Shown: positions 10,930-22,578, numbered from the stretch's first letter. The stretch: 64,000 bases of DNA from Sinotaia quadrata (GCA_028829895.1 CM054179.1:46272391-46336390), one strand, 5' to 3'. The notes: generated from the sequence alone by a model not told the origin. Numbers and translations are program-made.

Positions 10930-12060
10930 TCAGCGGTTCGTTTGATCGAGGTTTGTTGTTCGCGTGTTGTGCGAGAATTGAGTATGTGCGTCATCATAGC
11001 GATCGGCTGCACGGCTTATTTCCTCTAATGAAGATGTACCTCTTTCGGCTAAGAAAATCACAAGATCTAACTTGTACAAACAGAGTATTTGATCCTTAAC
11101 TATTTCGTCCCTGAGTCCATTGTACGTCTGTGGAACTTCAGCTAATGCCATCCACCGTTGGAATAAGTCAGTCACGCAGTCTAATGTATTGCGCATGCGT
11201 TTCTGAACTTGTTTTTGTGGCTTGCTTAAATTTACGGTGGTACGTGTCTGCTGTGAGTCCGTAGCGTTTCAACAATGCAGCTTTGACTGTGTCAAAATCA
11301 GCACATTCTGTATCACTGAGCCTATTGCTAATCTTATTTCATCTAGTTCTATCATGTGGTCAAGATGTGCTGTAGCTTACTAGCTGTCTGTAAAATATAT
11401 CAGTCTGCTCTGTCTTGAACTGGTGAAACCTATATTTGTAAGTCTCACTCATTACTCGGAGGTTTGCTAACATTTCGGCCGTATATGTTTAATATATCAC
11501 AACTTTCTATGGGAGTTATCACAGACCATACTGTCCTGTCTTTTCATTCCTTCTACTAAGTAATTAAGCCATAGTTTTTTCTGGTAAGCCTAATCTCATG
11601 GCACATTGCTCAAAGCTAAACATGTAATTTTCGATGTTTTCCTCTTTTTGTTGAAAGTCAAAATGAAATTTTGCACTGGCTTTCTGAACCTTAGCAGTCT
11701 TCTCACTAATCTTTAAGATTTATTTCTGTATCTTTAGTTGGTTTAAGCCAAGCTATCTGTTCATTTTGTCACCAGCATCTTATTAATCAAACACTACCTC
11801 TTTTTGAAGATCATATTCAATTTTCAAAATTTTGTCACTTTCATTAATTTTTATTTCTAGTTCTTCTCTTTCACGTTCATTTTATTTCTAGTTTTATCTT
11901 CAACCGTTCTTTCTTATCTACATAGTCTGTAATATAACTTGAAACCTTATCTGCTGGAGTGCATACTTCTTTAGCCCATCGCCCTGCCCTCCTGCACCCC
12001 TCTCATTCTTTCTTTCAAGCATAATTTCCATTTTTTTAATGCAAAATAACTCTATCATGG
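10930..12060 (-). pseudogene. Degenerate LTR-retrotransposon Gag with SCAN-like domain
   Basis: Read on the minus strand and joined across frameshifts, the relic has three parts. An E/K-rich coiled-coil stretch lies at about 11960-11780 (ERERELEIKINESDKILKIE). A capsid-like portion lies at about 11700-11570 (KFHFDFQQKEENIENYMFSF). A SCAN-like segment lies at about 11330-10930 (ALLKRYGLTADTYHRKF, then FQRWMALAEVPQTYNGLRDE and LEEISRAADRYDDAH). This order is typical of the Gag of Ty3/gypsy-type elements carrying a SCAN-related fold. The longest surviving frame is 10930-11196. No protease, RT or integrase was found beyond it. Repeat A on the right could be its 5' LTR. Confidence 0.65.
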
Positions 12061-12454
12061 CCATGCAACTAGTGATTGTCAAACTATCTGACTGATACAA
12101 ACATATCTACACACACAGTCAAGCAACTATTAGTTTTAAATTTAGTTACTTAAATCAATGTAAACAATATAAATCTCACACATCAATAATGGAAACTGTG
12201 TTAACACATGTATCAGTTTAATATGCAATCTATAATGTAAAATCAAAACGTTAATCAAGGATAGATAAACAAGACAGTTCTAGATAGTGTGATAAGATGC
12301 TTTCCAAATTTGTATTCTTAATCAATTGTATTTCTATTTAGGTGTTTAATCTAGGATTTCTCATTATGTTCTAGCTCAACAAACTTTTCAACGATTGTTT
12401 TCCAGATTTACTATCAACATTATGACAATTAGTATAACAATTTTAAGTAAATGT

Positions 12455-14110
12455 GAGGCCTATGCCACACTAGTTATTTGTTACGATTACATTTGTTGAG
12501 TTATCACCCATAACTAATTACAATGAGTAGAATATTAATGTATGTTATTAATAATTCTCCAGAAGACACCACTAGTCTCTCTGTGGATAGGTATGAGCTC
12601 GTAAGTGTTTCACTCTTCCAAAACATTAAAGACATTTATTATCACACAATATTTTCATAAGGTGGGATATTTCTTACTAAAGGAGAAGATACATCCATCT
12701 TTTAATCTATATTTAGCAAACCACCATCAAACTACTTTCTTCTCCAACATACGGTAATCAATATGTGTCAGAAGGACAATAAATTTAACAATACATTTAT
12801 TAAATCAACAGATCAAATACATAGCGTGTGAATATAATCAAAAAAGCATTGACATTTACATCACTTCACAATAATGTTCAATTAATGTTGGACGATCATT
12901 CACTTTATCCTAGCATTGTCTTTAGCAGTCAGTTAACATGATATATAATCGAGTTCGTGGATATCATCACGGAAATGAGAGTAGAGTTTCAGAGAAATAA
13001 TGCACTAGTCTGTTCAAGAATGGCGGCTGTCACCAGCATGTGTTTCACAATCATGCAGTTTGCAACAAGTCGCCTCCTTTCATATTTAGGTGAAGCCCCA
13101 CATGACCCTTCTAGACACACATTACACAAGTGTTTCAGAATCTTCAATTTGCTCTGCAAGCACACCATACAGAATTGTCCTGAGTTTCACATGCGTTATG
13201 AAACACATCAGGAGTAATGTTCTTGAATTTTCATGTGCATATATTCAAAACACCATGAGGAACATTCAAAATAATCTTCGTGAATTCTCGAGACCAAACT
13301 CAAGCCACAAATTCTCATGGTATTGCTCTCAAATAGAAATCACATGAATCAACTTACAGCAACACGTTTTACTGATAAGTTTGAAAACAACGCTGGATGT
13401 ACAAACTAGCGTGACCAGGCAAAGTACAGAAGTTAGTATAGCATGAAGTGACGAAAGAAAAACATAAGGTCTGCTCCTCTGAAAAATTCAAATTAGGGCA
13501 GCACTTAACTTCAGGCATATTTCATTCTAAAACTCTTGTCTCTCTTAGAAACATTCTCAACTTACAAATCCTGCAGTAATTTCATTTGCCCGATACACAT
13601 AAAGCATAAGAAATATAACATCAATCAAAATTCACAAGTATATGGTGCAACGTAGTCAAATTAATGAACATAGAAAATATAGTTCAATTGCATAAGTATT
13701 CTCTAATTCATCTCATGGATCAACAGCAAACATTCTAAGTCAATTCTTTCCTTATCAGTCAGTTACTTTACCATAAGCTAACGATCGCCTTTATGACTGG
13801 ACTCGATTTATGTTCAAATTCAAAGTGATTAGAAAAGAGTATTTCTTCAACAAAGAAACTTCTGGTCCATCCCCACTGGAGACGAATTTGATATGAACAG
13901 TGTGAGACTATTAGTCAGAAAAACTACTTATCCATTTGGAAGTGGTTTGGATTGTGTAAACAATTTCTAGCATATTTTCCATCTGAGTTGTTTACTTCCA
14001 CCTTTGACACTTACAAAACTACCATCATAAGGATAGCCCAAGTCCAGGACCGAAACTTACCAGCTGGAAAGATCATTTTTCTAGTCACTTTGATTTTTAA
14101 GCATCACAGT
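12455..14110 (-). repeat. Dispersed repeat A, longest copy (probable 5' LTR of the Gag relic)
   Basis: Its left part matches 7770-8296 and 10380-10710. Its right part (about 13640-14110) matches 18773-19170, for instance GTGTGAGACTATTAGTCAG and AAACTAC(T)T/CATCCA. The left edge reads TGTTACG on the plus strand, so on the minus strand the repeat would end CGTAACA, followed by a leader and then the Gag relic. That is the order expected of LTR, leader, gag. The right end is not defined. ORFs 12957-13217 and 13090-13347 inside it are not supported as genes. Confidence 0.5.
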
Positions 14111-14887
14111 CCAATGATGAAAGGCGATTGTTAGCTCATGGTGGGTTCACTGACTGATAGAGAGTCAATGACTTGGAAATATTTTATGCATTTCTTATTT
14201 ATGATTCTGTAATTTAATTTAGAAATGCTTTACCAATTGGACTATTATTTCTAAGTTTGTAAAATATACTTTATATATTGTTTGCTAAAACGTGAAATAT
14301 TGTTCCTAGGTGAGATGGCATTCCTAAATTAGATAATGTGTTACATTAAGCATATGAATATGTGTGAATCAGGCTAATGAATATTATTGCAGGATTTGTA
14401 AGTTTGAGAATGCATGAGTAGGAAAAGGAGTATATAGATTATTTAGACCTTAAACTTAGCGTTGTCCTGAATTTGACTTTTGCAGAAAATAACATGCCTT
14501 TTGTAGTCCTTTGGGTTTTTATTATCCTTCGTGGTAACCTGATATCTACTTCAGACTGCAGTGACTACTGTACTCTGCTAGGTCATTTTGGTGCGTGTAT
14601 CCAATTTTGTTATGGAACTTATAAGCAAACAAGTTGATTTATGTTGACAGCTGTGAATTCTATTCAAGAACCAATACAGCAGAAATTGGGCTTGAATTTG
14701 GTCTCAATAGTTCATTAAAGATTCTAGAACAGTCTCTACAGTGTGCACAGAGGAGGTTCTGTAAAAATTAGTGTAATGTGCCTAGAGTGCATGAAAGACC
14801 CATTAACCACCATGACAGAAAGAGTATTGTGATGCTGCGAAATTGTGCCAGTGAAAACTGAGTTATAAAAAGGTTATGTACATTAGC
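14111..14887. other. No feature recognised
   Basis: AT-rich intronic sequence without a recognisable exon or repeat. Confidence 0.4.
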
Positions 14888-15080
14888 AATCATTATATCT
14901 CTATAAATTATGTTCTTATTTCTGTGATAAGAATTAGAAACTTGATTTTAACAATCATTATCTCTCTATAAATTATGTTCTTATTTATGTGATAAGAATT
15001 AGAAACTTGATTTTAACAATCATTATCTCTCTATTAATTATGTTCTTATTTCTGTGATACTAATTAGATCCCTGATTTAG
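14888..15080. repeat. 65-bp minisatellite, about 2.9 copies
   Basis: Three tandem copies begin at 14888, 14953 and 15018 with AATCATTAT(A/C)TCTCTAT, a period of exactly 65 bp. The first two are nearly identical; the third decays towards its end. Confidence 0.9.
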
Positions 15081-15526
15081 ATTGTCTATTATTCTGGCTG
15101 CTAATATGTATGTCAGGATAAAGACATAATGCACTGCTGACGTTTATCAGAAAGCTATTTGATATCATGCAAATGTAAATGTTCTTCCAACTGTATTCCT
15201 ATTTATGCACTTATGATTGTTGATTTAAAACATTTTTGTTAAATTTATTCACTTTTTGCACATATTATTAAACTATACGATGAACTAGCAGAGGGTGGAT
15301 GGGGCCTATTTAACATAACCAAACATGGATTTTTATTACTCCTTCAGTGAGAAGTTTACATCTATGGAGATATTATGTGACAGTAACATATCTCTCTCAT
15401 TTTTGTGGAAAAGCGTATAGTTTTATGACACCATTATAATCCGCCAAGTGAGAGACATGTTGTTTTATGAAGAGAATTATTAATAACCATAAAAATAAGA
15501 TTATCAAACTCTATTTTTTTAAATTA

Positions 15527-15531
<5 letters not shown>

Positions 15532-15564
<33 letters not shown>

Positions 15565-15572
15565 TAATAATA
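15532..15572. repeat. (AAT)n microsatellite before LINE 5' fragment
   Basis: AAT tract with one AAC interruption. It directly precedes the LINE leader at 15573, so even a copy that retains its 5' UTR sits against AAT. Confidence 0.93.
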
Positions 15573-16137
15573 TCGAGGTGTCTCGATAGTCCACTGGTTA
15601 GAGCAGAAAAAACCTCACCCAGAAAGTTAAAGAGCCTGCGCTGTGTCGACAAACATGAAGGGTTCAAATCCCAACTCTGGACTATCGAGGGAGGGAAAAG
15701 CGGCTCCCTCCAAACTACACACTTGCCCATCCCATTCAAGATGGAGAAAACAAACTTTGATTCCATACCGGATCAGACTTTGCCCGGGTTAACAAGGTCT
15801 GCGCTAGGCACTGATGTTTCGGGGTGTTCGGGGTGAAAAATGGGCTACTGAAACGCAAGCAAAAACTAGGAGGGAATGGACCAGAGAGGAAAACATACAA
15901 ATCATGTTCTCTTACTATCAAAGCCAACCAACAACAAGAGGATATAGAAAACTAATGCATGAACACTGGCTCAAACACCATCCACATGATATCATCAGTG
16001 AACAGCTGCTTCTAGACCAGAAGAGAGCAATACTACAAAATAGGCTTCTTACAATCCAAGAAATTCAAGAGATAGAACAGCAACAAGCGAACACTAGAAT
16101 CCGATACACTGACACTGAAGACAATTGAAAAATTCAT
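15573..16137 (+). mobile_element. LINE 5' end: leader plus start of ORF, 3'-truncated
   Basis: Best-preserved 5' end of the LINE family here. A 5' UTR (15573-15740) with a tRNA-like structure is followed by an ORF start at ATG 15741 (MEKTNFDSIPDQT), a W-T-R-E-E/D-N-I-Q-I Myb-like stretch and SYYQSQPTTRGYRK. One extra base near 15835-15845, relative to the copy at 34972, shifts the frame, so the open frame continues as 15814-16128. Similarity to the 2089 copy stops around 16137, within the codons after DTEDI. There is no 3' UTR and no 3' (AAT)n. Losing the 3' end is not expected from ordinary target-primed insertion and suggests a later deletion. Confidence 0.8.
15582..15689 (+). promoter_or_regulatory. 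tRNA-like leader with A-box and B-box-like motifs and flanking inverted repeat
   Basis: Seen directly: TAGTCCACTGG at 15587-15597 resembles a pol III A box and is followed by TTAGAGCA as in tRNA D arms. GGTTCAAATCC at 15661-15671 matches the B box/T arm. An exact 11-bp inverted repeat, CTCGATAGTCC (15582-15592) and GGACTATCGAG (15679-15689), encloses both. The 63-bp gap between the boxes is longer than in a standard tRNA and the acceptor stem is not canonical, so this is not a functional tRNA gene. It may be a tRNA-derived internal promoter or a structured leader. The 34972 copy keeps only the right end of this region. Confidence 0.55.
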
Positions 16138-16216
16138 TGCTGGATTCTAGTGTTTGTGTACTTACACGTAGGCAGCCATTGTACCGGTAGCCACAGTAAA
16201 GATTACGTTTACGAAT

Positions 16217-16537
16217 ATGCCCGATGAACCCGAAGTGAATAGTAATGTGTGTGGAGGTGATACAGTGAAGACCTCAAACAAACCAGTCGTCAGTGGGGTG
16301 TATCATCAAGACGTCATCCTGGATTCAGTCATGGCAGAACAGAAGGTTGTTCTTTACTTCCAGACAATGGCTGACTCTGAGGGGGAAAGGGCCATACTCA
16401 GAACAGCATGGTTATCAGACACTTATCTGAAGAAATGTCAGGTGAAGACTAAACTCTTGAGATCATATGTACCTAAATCTTCTGGGAAAGTTATTGGATT
16501 TTGCTGGAAGAATAGCCTCCTCAAGGAACCAAGGTGA
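16217..16537 (+). CDS. Unrecognised 106-codon open frame
   Basis: Starts MPDEPEVNSN and ends KNSLLKEPR before TGA. The composition looks protein-like (charged, with W, C and Y spread through), unlike the simple-sequence frames nearby. No domain was recognised. It follows the 3'-truncated LINE and may be a piece of another transposon or a host exon in sense orientation. Chance is not excluded. Confidence 0.25.
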   Translation: MPDEPEVNSNVCGGDTVKTSNKPVVSGVYHQDVILDSVMAEQKVVLYFQTMADSEGERAILRTAWLSDTYLKKCQVKTKLLRSYVPKSSGKVIGFCWKNSLLKEPR

Positions 16538-17686
16538 CGCAATTAGTGGTACCTCTGAGCTCTCTAGCATGCATGTTGCGCTTACCTCATGATCAACCCA
16601 CTGCCGGATATCTAGGAACGAGTAAAACATTTAGCTGGGTTTTATTGGCTATAGGTGACATCACTCATTACTGCCAAATGTGCAATATAAAACGTTAGTG
16701 TTCATTGAAGAATCTCTCAGACCTTTTGACATATAATTAATTATTCAACAGGCTAAATATCCAAATATCCATTTTGTTAACAAATCTTGTAAATAATTAT
16801 GAAATAACAGCTAAATCAGGACATTCGATTTTGTATCGAATTATGATCGTTCGTATAACTATAACGGATTATCGTCATTGTATAATTACTTCTGAAAATG
16901 GATGTGACACAAGTTTGTATCTATCATATCCCAACACTTCATCTCATAACGATCGTCACGTTTGAACTTAAGAAACAATCACAGTTGTTTGTAAATTTGA
17001 GACTCTAGCCTACCCTAGTCTTTCACATTCACTTGTATGTATGAATTGATCGTTATGTCATTCATATCTAAAGATATATCCATATAAGATAATATCAAAT
17101 ATGAGAATTTCACCTAGCAAAATGATATAATAAACATACTCGATAACAGAAAAATATAAGTTTTGTTAAAATATTCCAGTGAACTGACCATTAGACACAA
17201 AACAGAGTTTACTCGATGCACTGAGTGGACAAGAAAACGAGCACATAATTCCAAATCAGATCAAATACTGGTAGGAGGTGTTAATTACATATAGTACGTA
17301 CTATCAAATATTTATATGTATCAACTATTCATTCCACGGATGGTATTTTATATAATTCTCTAGAGAAGCAGTGATATATTTAATGTAGTCTAGAATTTAC
17401 AGATCACTTGGAAATAACATTCGATTGTCCAGCAACACAATTCAATCATAAATCCAATAAGTAAAGGAGTATTCTCCATGATTATCCAATTCAGAACGAT
17501 GTCCAAGTGTTATGAATATAGAATATGAACTATCACCATGACCAAAGATATGCTTTGGCCTATGATGTCTTTCTTTCCAGATGTCTTTATTTATCATCTG
17601 TTACATGTAACTACCGAGAATTTTCGATAATATCCAAATGTTTTGTTATTGTCTGAAAAATAAAGTTCAATTGTTGACAGCCAGGG
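16538..17686. other. No feature recognised
   Basis: AT-rich sequence without a supported exon, repeat or RNA gene. Confidence 0.4.
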
Positions 17687-18772
17687 AATAAATCTAATAA
17701 TAATAATAATATGTATCTCGAAAAATGAGAGGCCGAGGTCTGAATAAAATCAAACATGTCATTGAAGCAGAAGTCATTGGCCTTGTGGACTACATCTGGA
17801 ATAACAGCAAAAATGATCCACTGATAGAAGCAGTAAAAATGAGTGGACTATTCCACCCCCCAGAAACAGACAAAAACAGACAAAGAAACATGGAAGAAAA
17901 CAACGAAGCAAGAACTAGCACATGCATGGAGCCAGAAACATCTGCATGGCAAGTATGTACGACAAGCCGACGAAATATCAACAAAGCAATCAACGTACAA
18001 AGGGTTGAAAGAGGCAGGATTGAAAGCAGAAACAGAAGCACTCATAACAGCTGCACAAGAACAATCACTCAACACCAAAGCACACAAAGCGAAAATCATG
18101 AAAATTTCAAATGATTCCAAATGTAGACTCTGCAAATCCATGGATGAGACAACAGAGCACATACTATCTGGATGTCAGGTTCTGGCTGGAACGGAATACA
18201 CCAAACGACACAATGAAGTGGCAAAACACATACATAGAAATCTGTGTGAGAATTATGGCATACAAACCCCAGAAAGAGCATGGATGCATCAACCAGAAGC
18301 AGTCACCGAAACAGAAGAAGTCAAAATACTGTGGGACTTCGAGATAAGAACAGATCGGGTGATTCCTGCACGAAGACCAGACATTGTAGTTCTCAATAAG
18401 GCCAACAGAACAGTATCAATCATTGATGTCGCTGTTCCAAGTGATAGAAACATAAAAACAAAAGAAAGAGAAAAAATAGAAAAATACCAAGACCTCAGAT
18501 TAGAAATCCAGAGACTGTGGAATGTAAAAGCAGAAGTGATACCTATAGTGATAGGAGCCTTGGGGAACATAACATCTGAATTGGAAGGCTACCTGAATAA
18601 ACTCCCTGGAAACCACAGAATCGCTCCACTACTCAAAGCAGCGCTCCTCGGAAGTGCCCACATCCTCCGTAAAACCTTGGATCTCCCAGAATCTTGGTAA
18701 GATTCCGAGACCTTGGATCACAACCGACAGTCAAACAGAAGTCGTGGAAAGAGGCTGAATAATAAATCTAAT
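17687..18772 (+). pseudogene. LINE 3' copy with 12-bp target-site duplication
   Basis: AATAAATCTAAT occurs at 17687-17698 and again at 18761-18772, bracketing a LINE 3' end, so the insertion is clearly delimited. After the left duplication come (AAT)4 and then ATGTATCTCGAAAA, the same truncation region as the S type of the array. A 10-bp duplication of ACAGACAAA-type sequence near 17866-17880 shifts the frame, splitting the ORF into 17725-18114 and 17843-18700. The knuckle and PD-X14-D are intact in the second part. The 3' UTR ends at 18757. Having AAT at its 5' end, inside the duplication, suggests that the RNA template already contained the AAT spacer of a tandem copy. Confidence 0.82.
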
Positions 18773-19170
18773 GTTCTTAATGCTCCAACGAAATCAAAAT
18801 TAGTAAATATAGAAATAATGGTTCAATTATCATAAAGTTTTCTCCAATTCAAATCATAGATCAAGTCCATTCTTTCTTCATCAGTCAATTATCATATCAA
18901 AGCTAACGATTTCATTTACGACCGGACTCGAGTTATGTTTAAATTCAAAGTGATTTGAATAGAGTACTTCTCTTTAACGAAAATCTTCCTGTCCCCCATT
19001 GGATGAAATTGTTATGAACAAGTGTGAGACTATTAGTCAGAAAAACTACTCATCCAGTGGGAACTGGTTCAGATTGCATCTACCTGATTTGTTTACATCC
19101 AACATTGATACCTATAGATATCAGTAAAAGCAGTACCACAAATCGGGTCACTTTGACATTTAACAATTTA
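18773..19170. repeat. Dispersed repeat A, right-end fragment
   Basis: Aligns with about 13640-14110, including a shared GTGTGAGACTATTAGTCAG block and TTCAAATTCAAAGTGATT-like sequence. The LINE copy at 17687 lies directly to its left, so this repeat was probably its target. Confidence 0.5.
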
Positions 19171-19822
19171 TATAACAATAACGTTTAGAAATAGGGATAG
19201 GCAAATGTACTCCACCACAGTTTATGTTCTATTTTTTTTAAATGTTTATTTTATATTTGCTCATATTTTGTGTCACTCTTATCATTTTCTCTTGGTGTTG
19301 AATTCATAATTGTAATGTGTATGCTGTCTACGTTGTTTTATATTTATGGGGAGTACATTTCACTTTGGGTCTCGTGTAACTACCAGAAGTGTTGACCTCA
19401 ATTAGTTATGTTGACCCCAATTGTTCATTACTTTGCGGTCAACAAACACTTGTTTCACAACAATATCCAGGAATTCCCTCTCAAAACCACCATATTTATC
19501 ATTTTAAAATTTTTTCTATTTTAATGTTATAGTAACTACAAACAGTTCATTCCAGTAGTCTTTATTATTACAGTGTTCAAAGAAGCAAAGGAAAGGAAAA
19601 TTTAAACTACATAACAAATGGTTTCACCAAAAACGATTTTTCCTAAATTTATTTGATTCTTTAATTTATTTGAAGCAATATTGTTGCAATAGTAATGTTA
19701 CTTTTATAAAGTTAATAATCCTTTGTTTATAAATAGTATTGGTTTCTTGTTGAATTCATAGAATTCATGCTGCATAACTGTAAAGTATGTCATAATTGTA
19801 CATTAGCAAATAGTAAACTTAC
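19171..19822. other. Intron downstream of EGF exon, nothing recognised
   Basis: AT-rich, no repeat or ORF of note. Confidence 0.45.
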
Positions 19823-20086
19823 CAACACAGTCGAGAATGTCTCTCATGGTAGCAGGCTTACATGCACACCGAAAGCCACCCGGTATGTTTTGACATTGCT
19901 CGTTAAAACGTATACAGTTATGTCTTCCCAGAGCACATTCGTCGACGTCATCAGTGCAATTTTTACCTTCCCAGCCTTCATTACAAACACAGCTGCCTCT
20001 TTGGCGGTTACAAAAGGCTGTGTTATTTCTTAAGCAGTCACAAGTGTGGGTGCAATTAGAACCATAGTGGTTGTCATCAGGACAAT
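19823..20086 (-). CDS. Exon with two EGF modules (MEGF/laminin-type then calcium-binding EGF)
   Basis: A 264-bp exon read from 20086 to 19823. The acceptor TTGGTCAG lies before 20086 and the donor GTAAGT after 19823; phase 1-1, no stops. The first module reads CPDDNHYGSNCTHTCDC, then CNRQRGSCVCNEGWEGKNC, the Cys/Gly spacing of MEGF-type repeats. The second begins DVDECALGRHNC and ends GGFRCAC, the calcium-binding EGF signature with its D-x-D-E-C start. It joins in phase to the SRCR exon upstream across a 295-bp intron. The role is extracellular ligand binding or spacing in a receptor or matrix protein. Confidence 0.87.
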
Positions 20087-20381
20087 CTGACCAAGAAACG
20101 AAACTAATAGTCTATTTTTTTATATTTACATAGAACATTGCAACCAGAAAAGAAAGAATATTGTTTTGACAAACTGTGAATATTAATTGTTGCATTCAGT
20201 CGTTCTCAACTCTAGATGGAATGAGATTTGCATGTACAAGAAATCATTTCCTTTCAGGTACCGAAAGCAAAATAAAATTACATTTACATTTTAACGAAGG
20301 TTCTTAATTTTACAACTAGAAGCTCAATTAAAAGGCAGAACGAAATGAAATTGGTCCAAACCTTATTACAGCATACTTTAC

Positions 20382-20566
20382 CCGTATTGCATTTAACATA
20401 AACATGGTCTGCATCACTACACACGCTGCTTCGAGTCTCGTTGGTACAATCCATCAGAGAGTTTTCTTTGCCACTGCAATGGAAGTTGTAAATGGACACA
20501 GCATACTTACGCTGCATTGCAGGATCTCTTGTAACGTTCGCGTTTGTATAAATGTATACATCACGA
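20382..20566 (-). CDS. SRCR domain, C-terminal half exon
   Basis: A 185-bp exon read from 20566 to 20382. The acceptor follows TTTGTTGCATAATGTTTCAG; the donor is GTAAAG. It enters in phase 2 and leaves in phase 1. It reads RDVYIYTNANV, then IYNFHCSGKENSLMDC, then VCSDADHVYVKC, matching the second half of a scavenger receptor cysteine-rich domain (C.G.E.SL..C ... C ... V.V.C). Together with 33524-33665 it gives six cysteines split over two exons, as is typical of group A SRCR domains. The partner exon is 12,957 bp away. Confidence 0.85.
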
Positions 20567-20869
20567 CTGAAACATTATGCAACAAAGACAAATTTCTACA
20601 AAAATAATGTCTCGTATATATATATATATATAAATATTTTAAAGTGTAACGCAAATAATATTTACTATAATGCAGAGTATTATTTGGACTAACACTACCT
20701 AAATTAGTTGAAATAACGAACTATATTTTCCCTTCAAAAGGTATTATTTTACAATATTAACTATTTTCATATGTGAATATCTCAAGCATCATCAGCGAAA
20801 CAATAGATGCAAATGTAGCCATTGATATATGTACCAGAGATGATCTACCTATCTATCACAAGAGAATCT

Positions 20870-21550
20870 CTGAATAAAATGTTATTGTCTTAACGTAGTC
20901 ACTGTTATATTTGTAGTGTTTTCAATAGAATAGAATGGTTGCTGCTTAAGCATGTTGCTGGATGTTTTCTTGGGGAAGAAAGTAAAGCTCTAATCAAATC
21001 TCATCTTATGATGGAGATAGTCGGATGTGCAATTCAATCACTATCAACAGACAGATTGAGGAAAGATGCTAGTTGGGTCTCGTTATAACCAATCAAATAC
21101 AAAATATAAATGAAACATCTTTCCTTCGATGAGTTTTTCTTAAGATTCTTCGCATTGCCTAATAAAACAGTTCTGTATTAATAATTAAAAATCAAAGCTC
21201 AAGTTTAAGTTTATTTTCAGTTTTGTAAGGTAGATCTCTTTGGTTTAAATCATACCATTTATATTACACGGAAATTTTACGATTTTGTAAGATATTTTAT
21301 TCCATCTTTTCATTTACTGCTTCCATATTCCATAAGTTTAGATACAGTCTTTTAAATACGAACTTGACCCAAAAGTTTTATTTGCTATTCCAAAACTGCT
21401 TTTGTGTATATCTAAATGGTTGAGAAACTTTTGGATTATTTCGGGATACTTACAAGTGGGTGTAGATGCTAGTTCTACTCTCTAAAATGTGAGGGTTATA
21501 GAAATTAAATTAAGCATGTTATTAAACAAGCGGCATCAATAATGGTTTAG
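20870..21550 (-). pseudogene. Pseudogene/repeat copy 1, paralogous to 23960-24760
   Basis: Shares ordered blocks with 23960-24760: TTTTCAATA, TGGAGAT(A/T)GTCGGATGT, GATTGAGGAAAGAT, TCTAGTTGGGT-like, CTTCGATGAG, TCTCTTTGGTTTAA, ACAAGTGGGTGTAGATGCTAG and TGTGAGGGTTA. On the minus strand it still encodes ELASTPTCKYPEIIQKFLNHLDI and then falls apart through indels. Identity of the ancestral protein not recognised. Confidence 0.6.
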
Positions 21551-22386
21551 CCCAGTGCTGGTCTTTGGGGTGGCGAGGTCGGAGGCCTTCAGCACCTCAC
21601 TTTTTTATGTTTTACTGTTTTAGCTATTTTAAAACGTGCGCCTTAATAATGACTACTATCCATTTCAGAGTTAAAGTCACCGTACTTTAAACGTGATTAA
21701 CATATTTTTAATCCATAAAAATAAATTAGATTAAGCTTAAATTAAAATACAAACATTTATAATCATCACGTGAAAAAAATCAAATGGTGTAACAGACCAA
21801 TCTTTCTTAAATCAAGTAAAATATTTATACTCAGTCTCGCACTGATCAACGCATCAGTCTGGCGAATGTTGAGAAGTGACGTGACCAATCTCCGTGAAAC
21901 CGCTTCTCAACACTCACCTGACTGGCGAGTCAATCGGTGTGAATGACAGTGATCCACATCAGCTGTTCTTTATTATTTGAAATGGGCTGATTATCTGCTT
22001 GGATAACTTATTTAACAGTGTAATTAAATATACGTATTACATATTGCCACGGTCAGGGGGCTAATCAAGAAAAAATATTTTTTAAAGTTTGTTTTTTACC
22101 TCCCCTGTCAACGTGTATGGTGTGTTCAGTTTTTCTTAATCGTTATTTGGAATGAATTAGTGTCAATACACGCACTGTCAGTGAGTTAGTGTGCGTGTTT
22201 GCTTATTATGTGTTTTTAGCATTTATGAATTTATTATTTATTTATTTGCGTTAAGATTAGTTAGTTATGTTAGGAGTAGGTAGAAATTGTATTTAGTCTT
22301 TTATGGCTCTTTATTGTAACTCGTAGATAAGATTATATTTTGTTATTAGGAGTTCTTCTGCCCTAGAGTGATACGCCCATTGTTAG

Positions 22387-22578
22387 GAAATATTTTCACC
22401 AAATTGCACGTTTTGCCATGCGGGTTTTCTAAACGCTCATGGAAGTGTCAGAAAACTCGCCAGACACATAAAAGAACATTTTAAATTCAGTGTGCGTATT
22501 TCGTCCGAGTTGCAGAGAGGTGTGAGAGTGCATTTTGTTTTTCACACTGAGTTCCAATCGTCTTTCTTGTCTTCATAA
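22387..22578 (+). pseudogene. C2H2 zinc-finger-like open frame, 63 codons
   Basis: After an in-frame TAG (which could also serve as a TTGTTAG acceptor) the frame reads CTFCHAGFLNAHGSVRKLARH and on to IKEH, a CX2C...HX4H finger with the usual hydrophobic Phe and Leu. It then runs SVRISSELQRG to TAA at 22576-22578. It has no ATG of its own. Similar fingers start the coding parts of several transposon families, so a transposon relic is more likely than a host exon. Confidence 0.35.

Noticed and set aside
12957..13347. Overlapping 85-codon frames
   Set aside because: Located in dispersed repeat A and not conserved in its other copies.
15573..15700. Functional tRNA gene
   Set aside because: Box motifs are present, but the gap is too long and there is no proper acceptor stem or anticodon arm.
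21868..21912. GTTGAGAAG and CTTCTCAAC inverted pair
   Set aside because: Short arms with a loop of nearly 30 bp; no sign of a transposon end or RNA gene around it.
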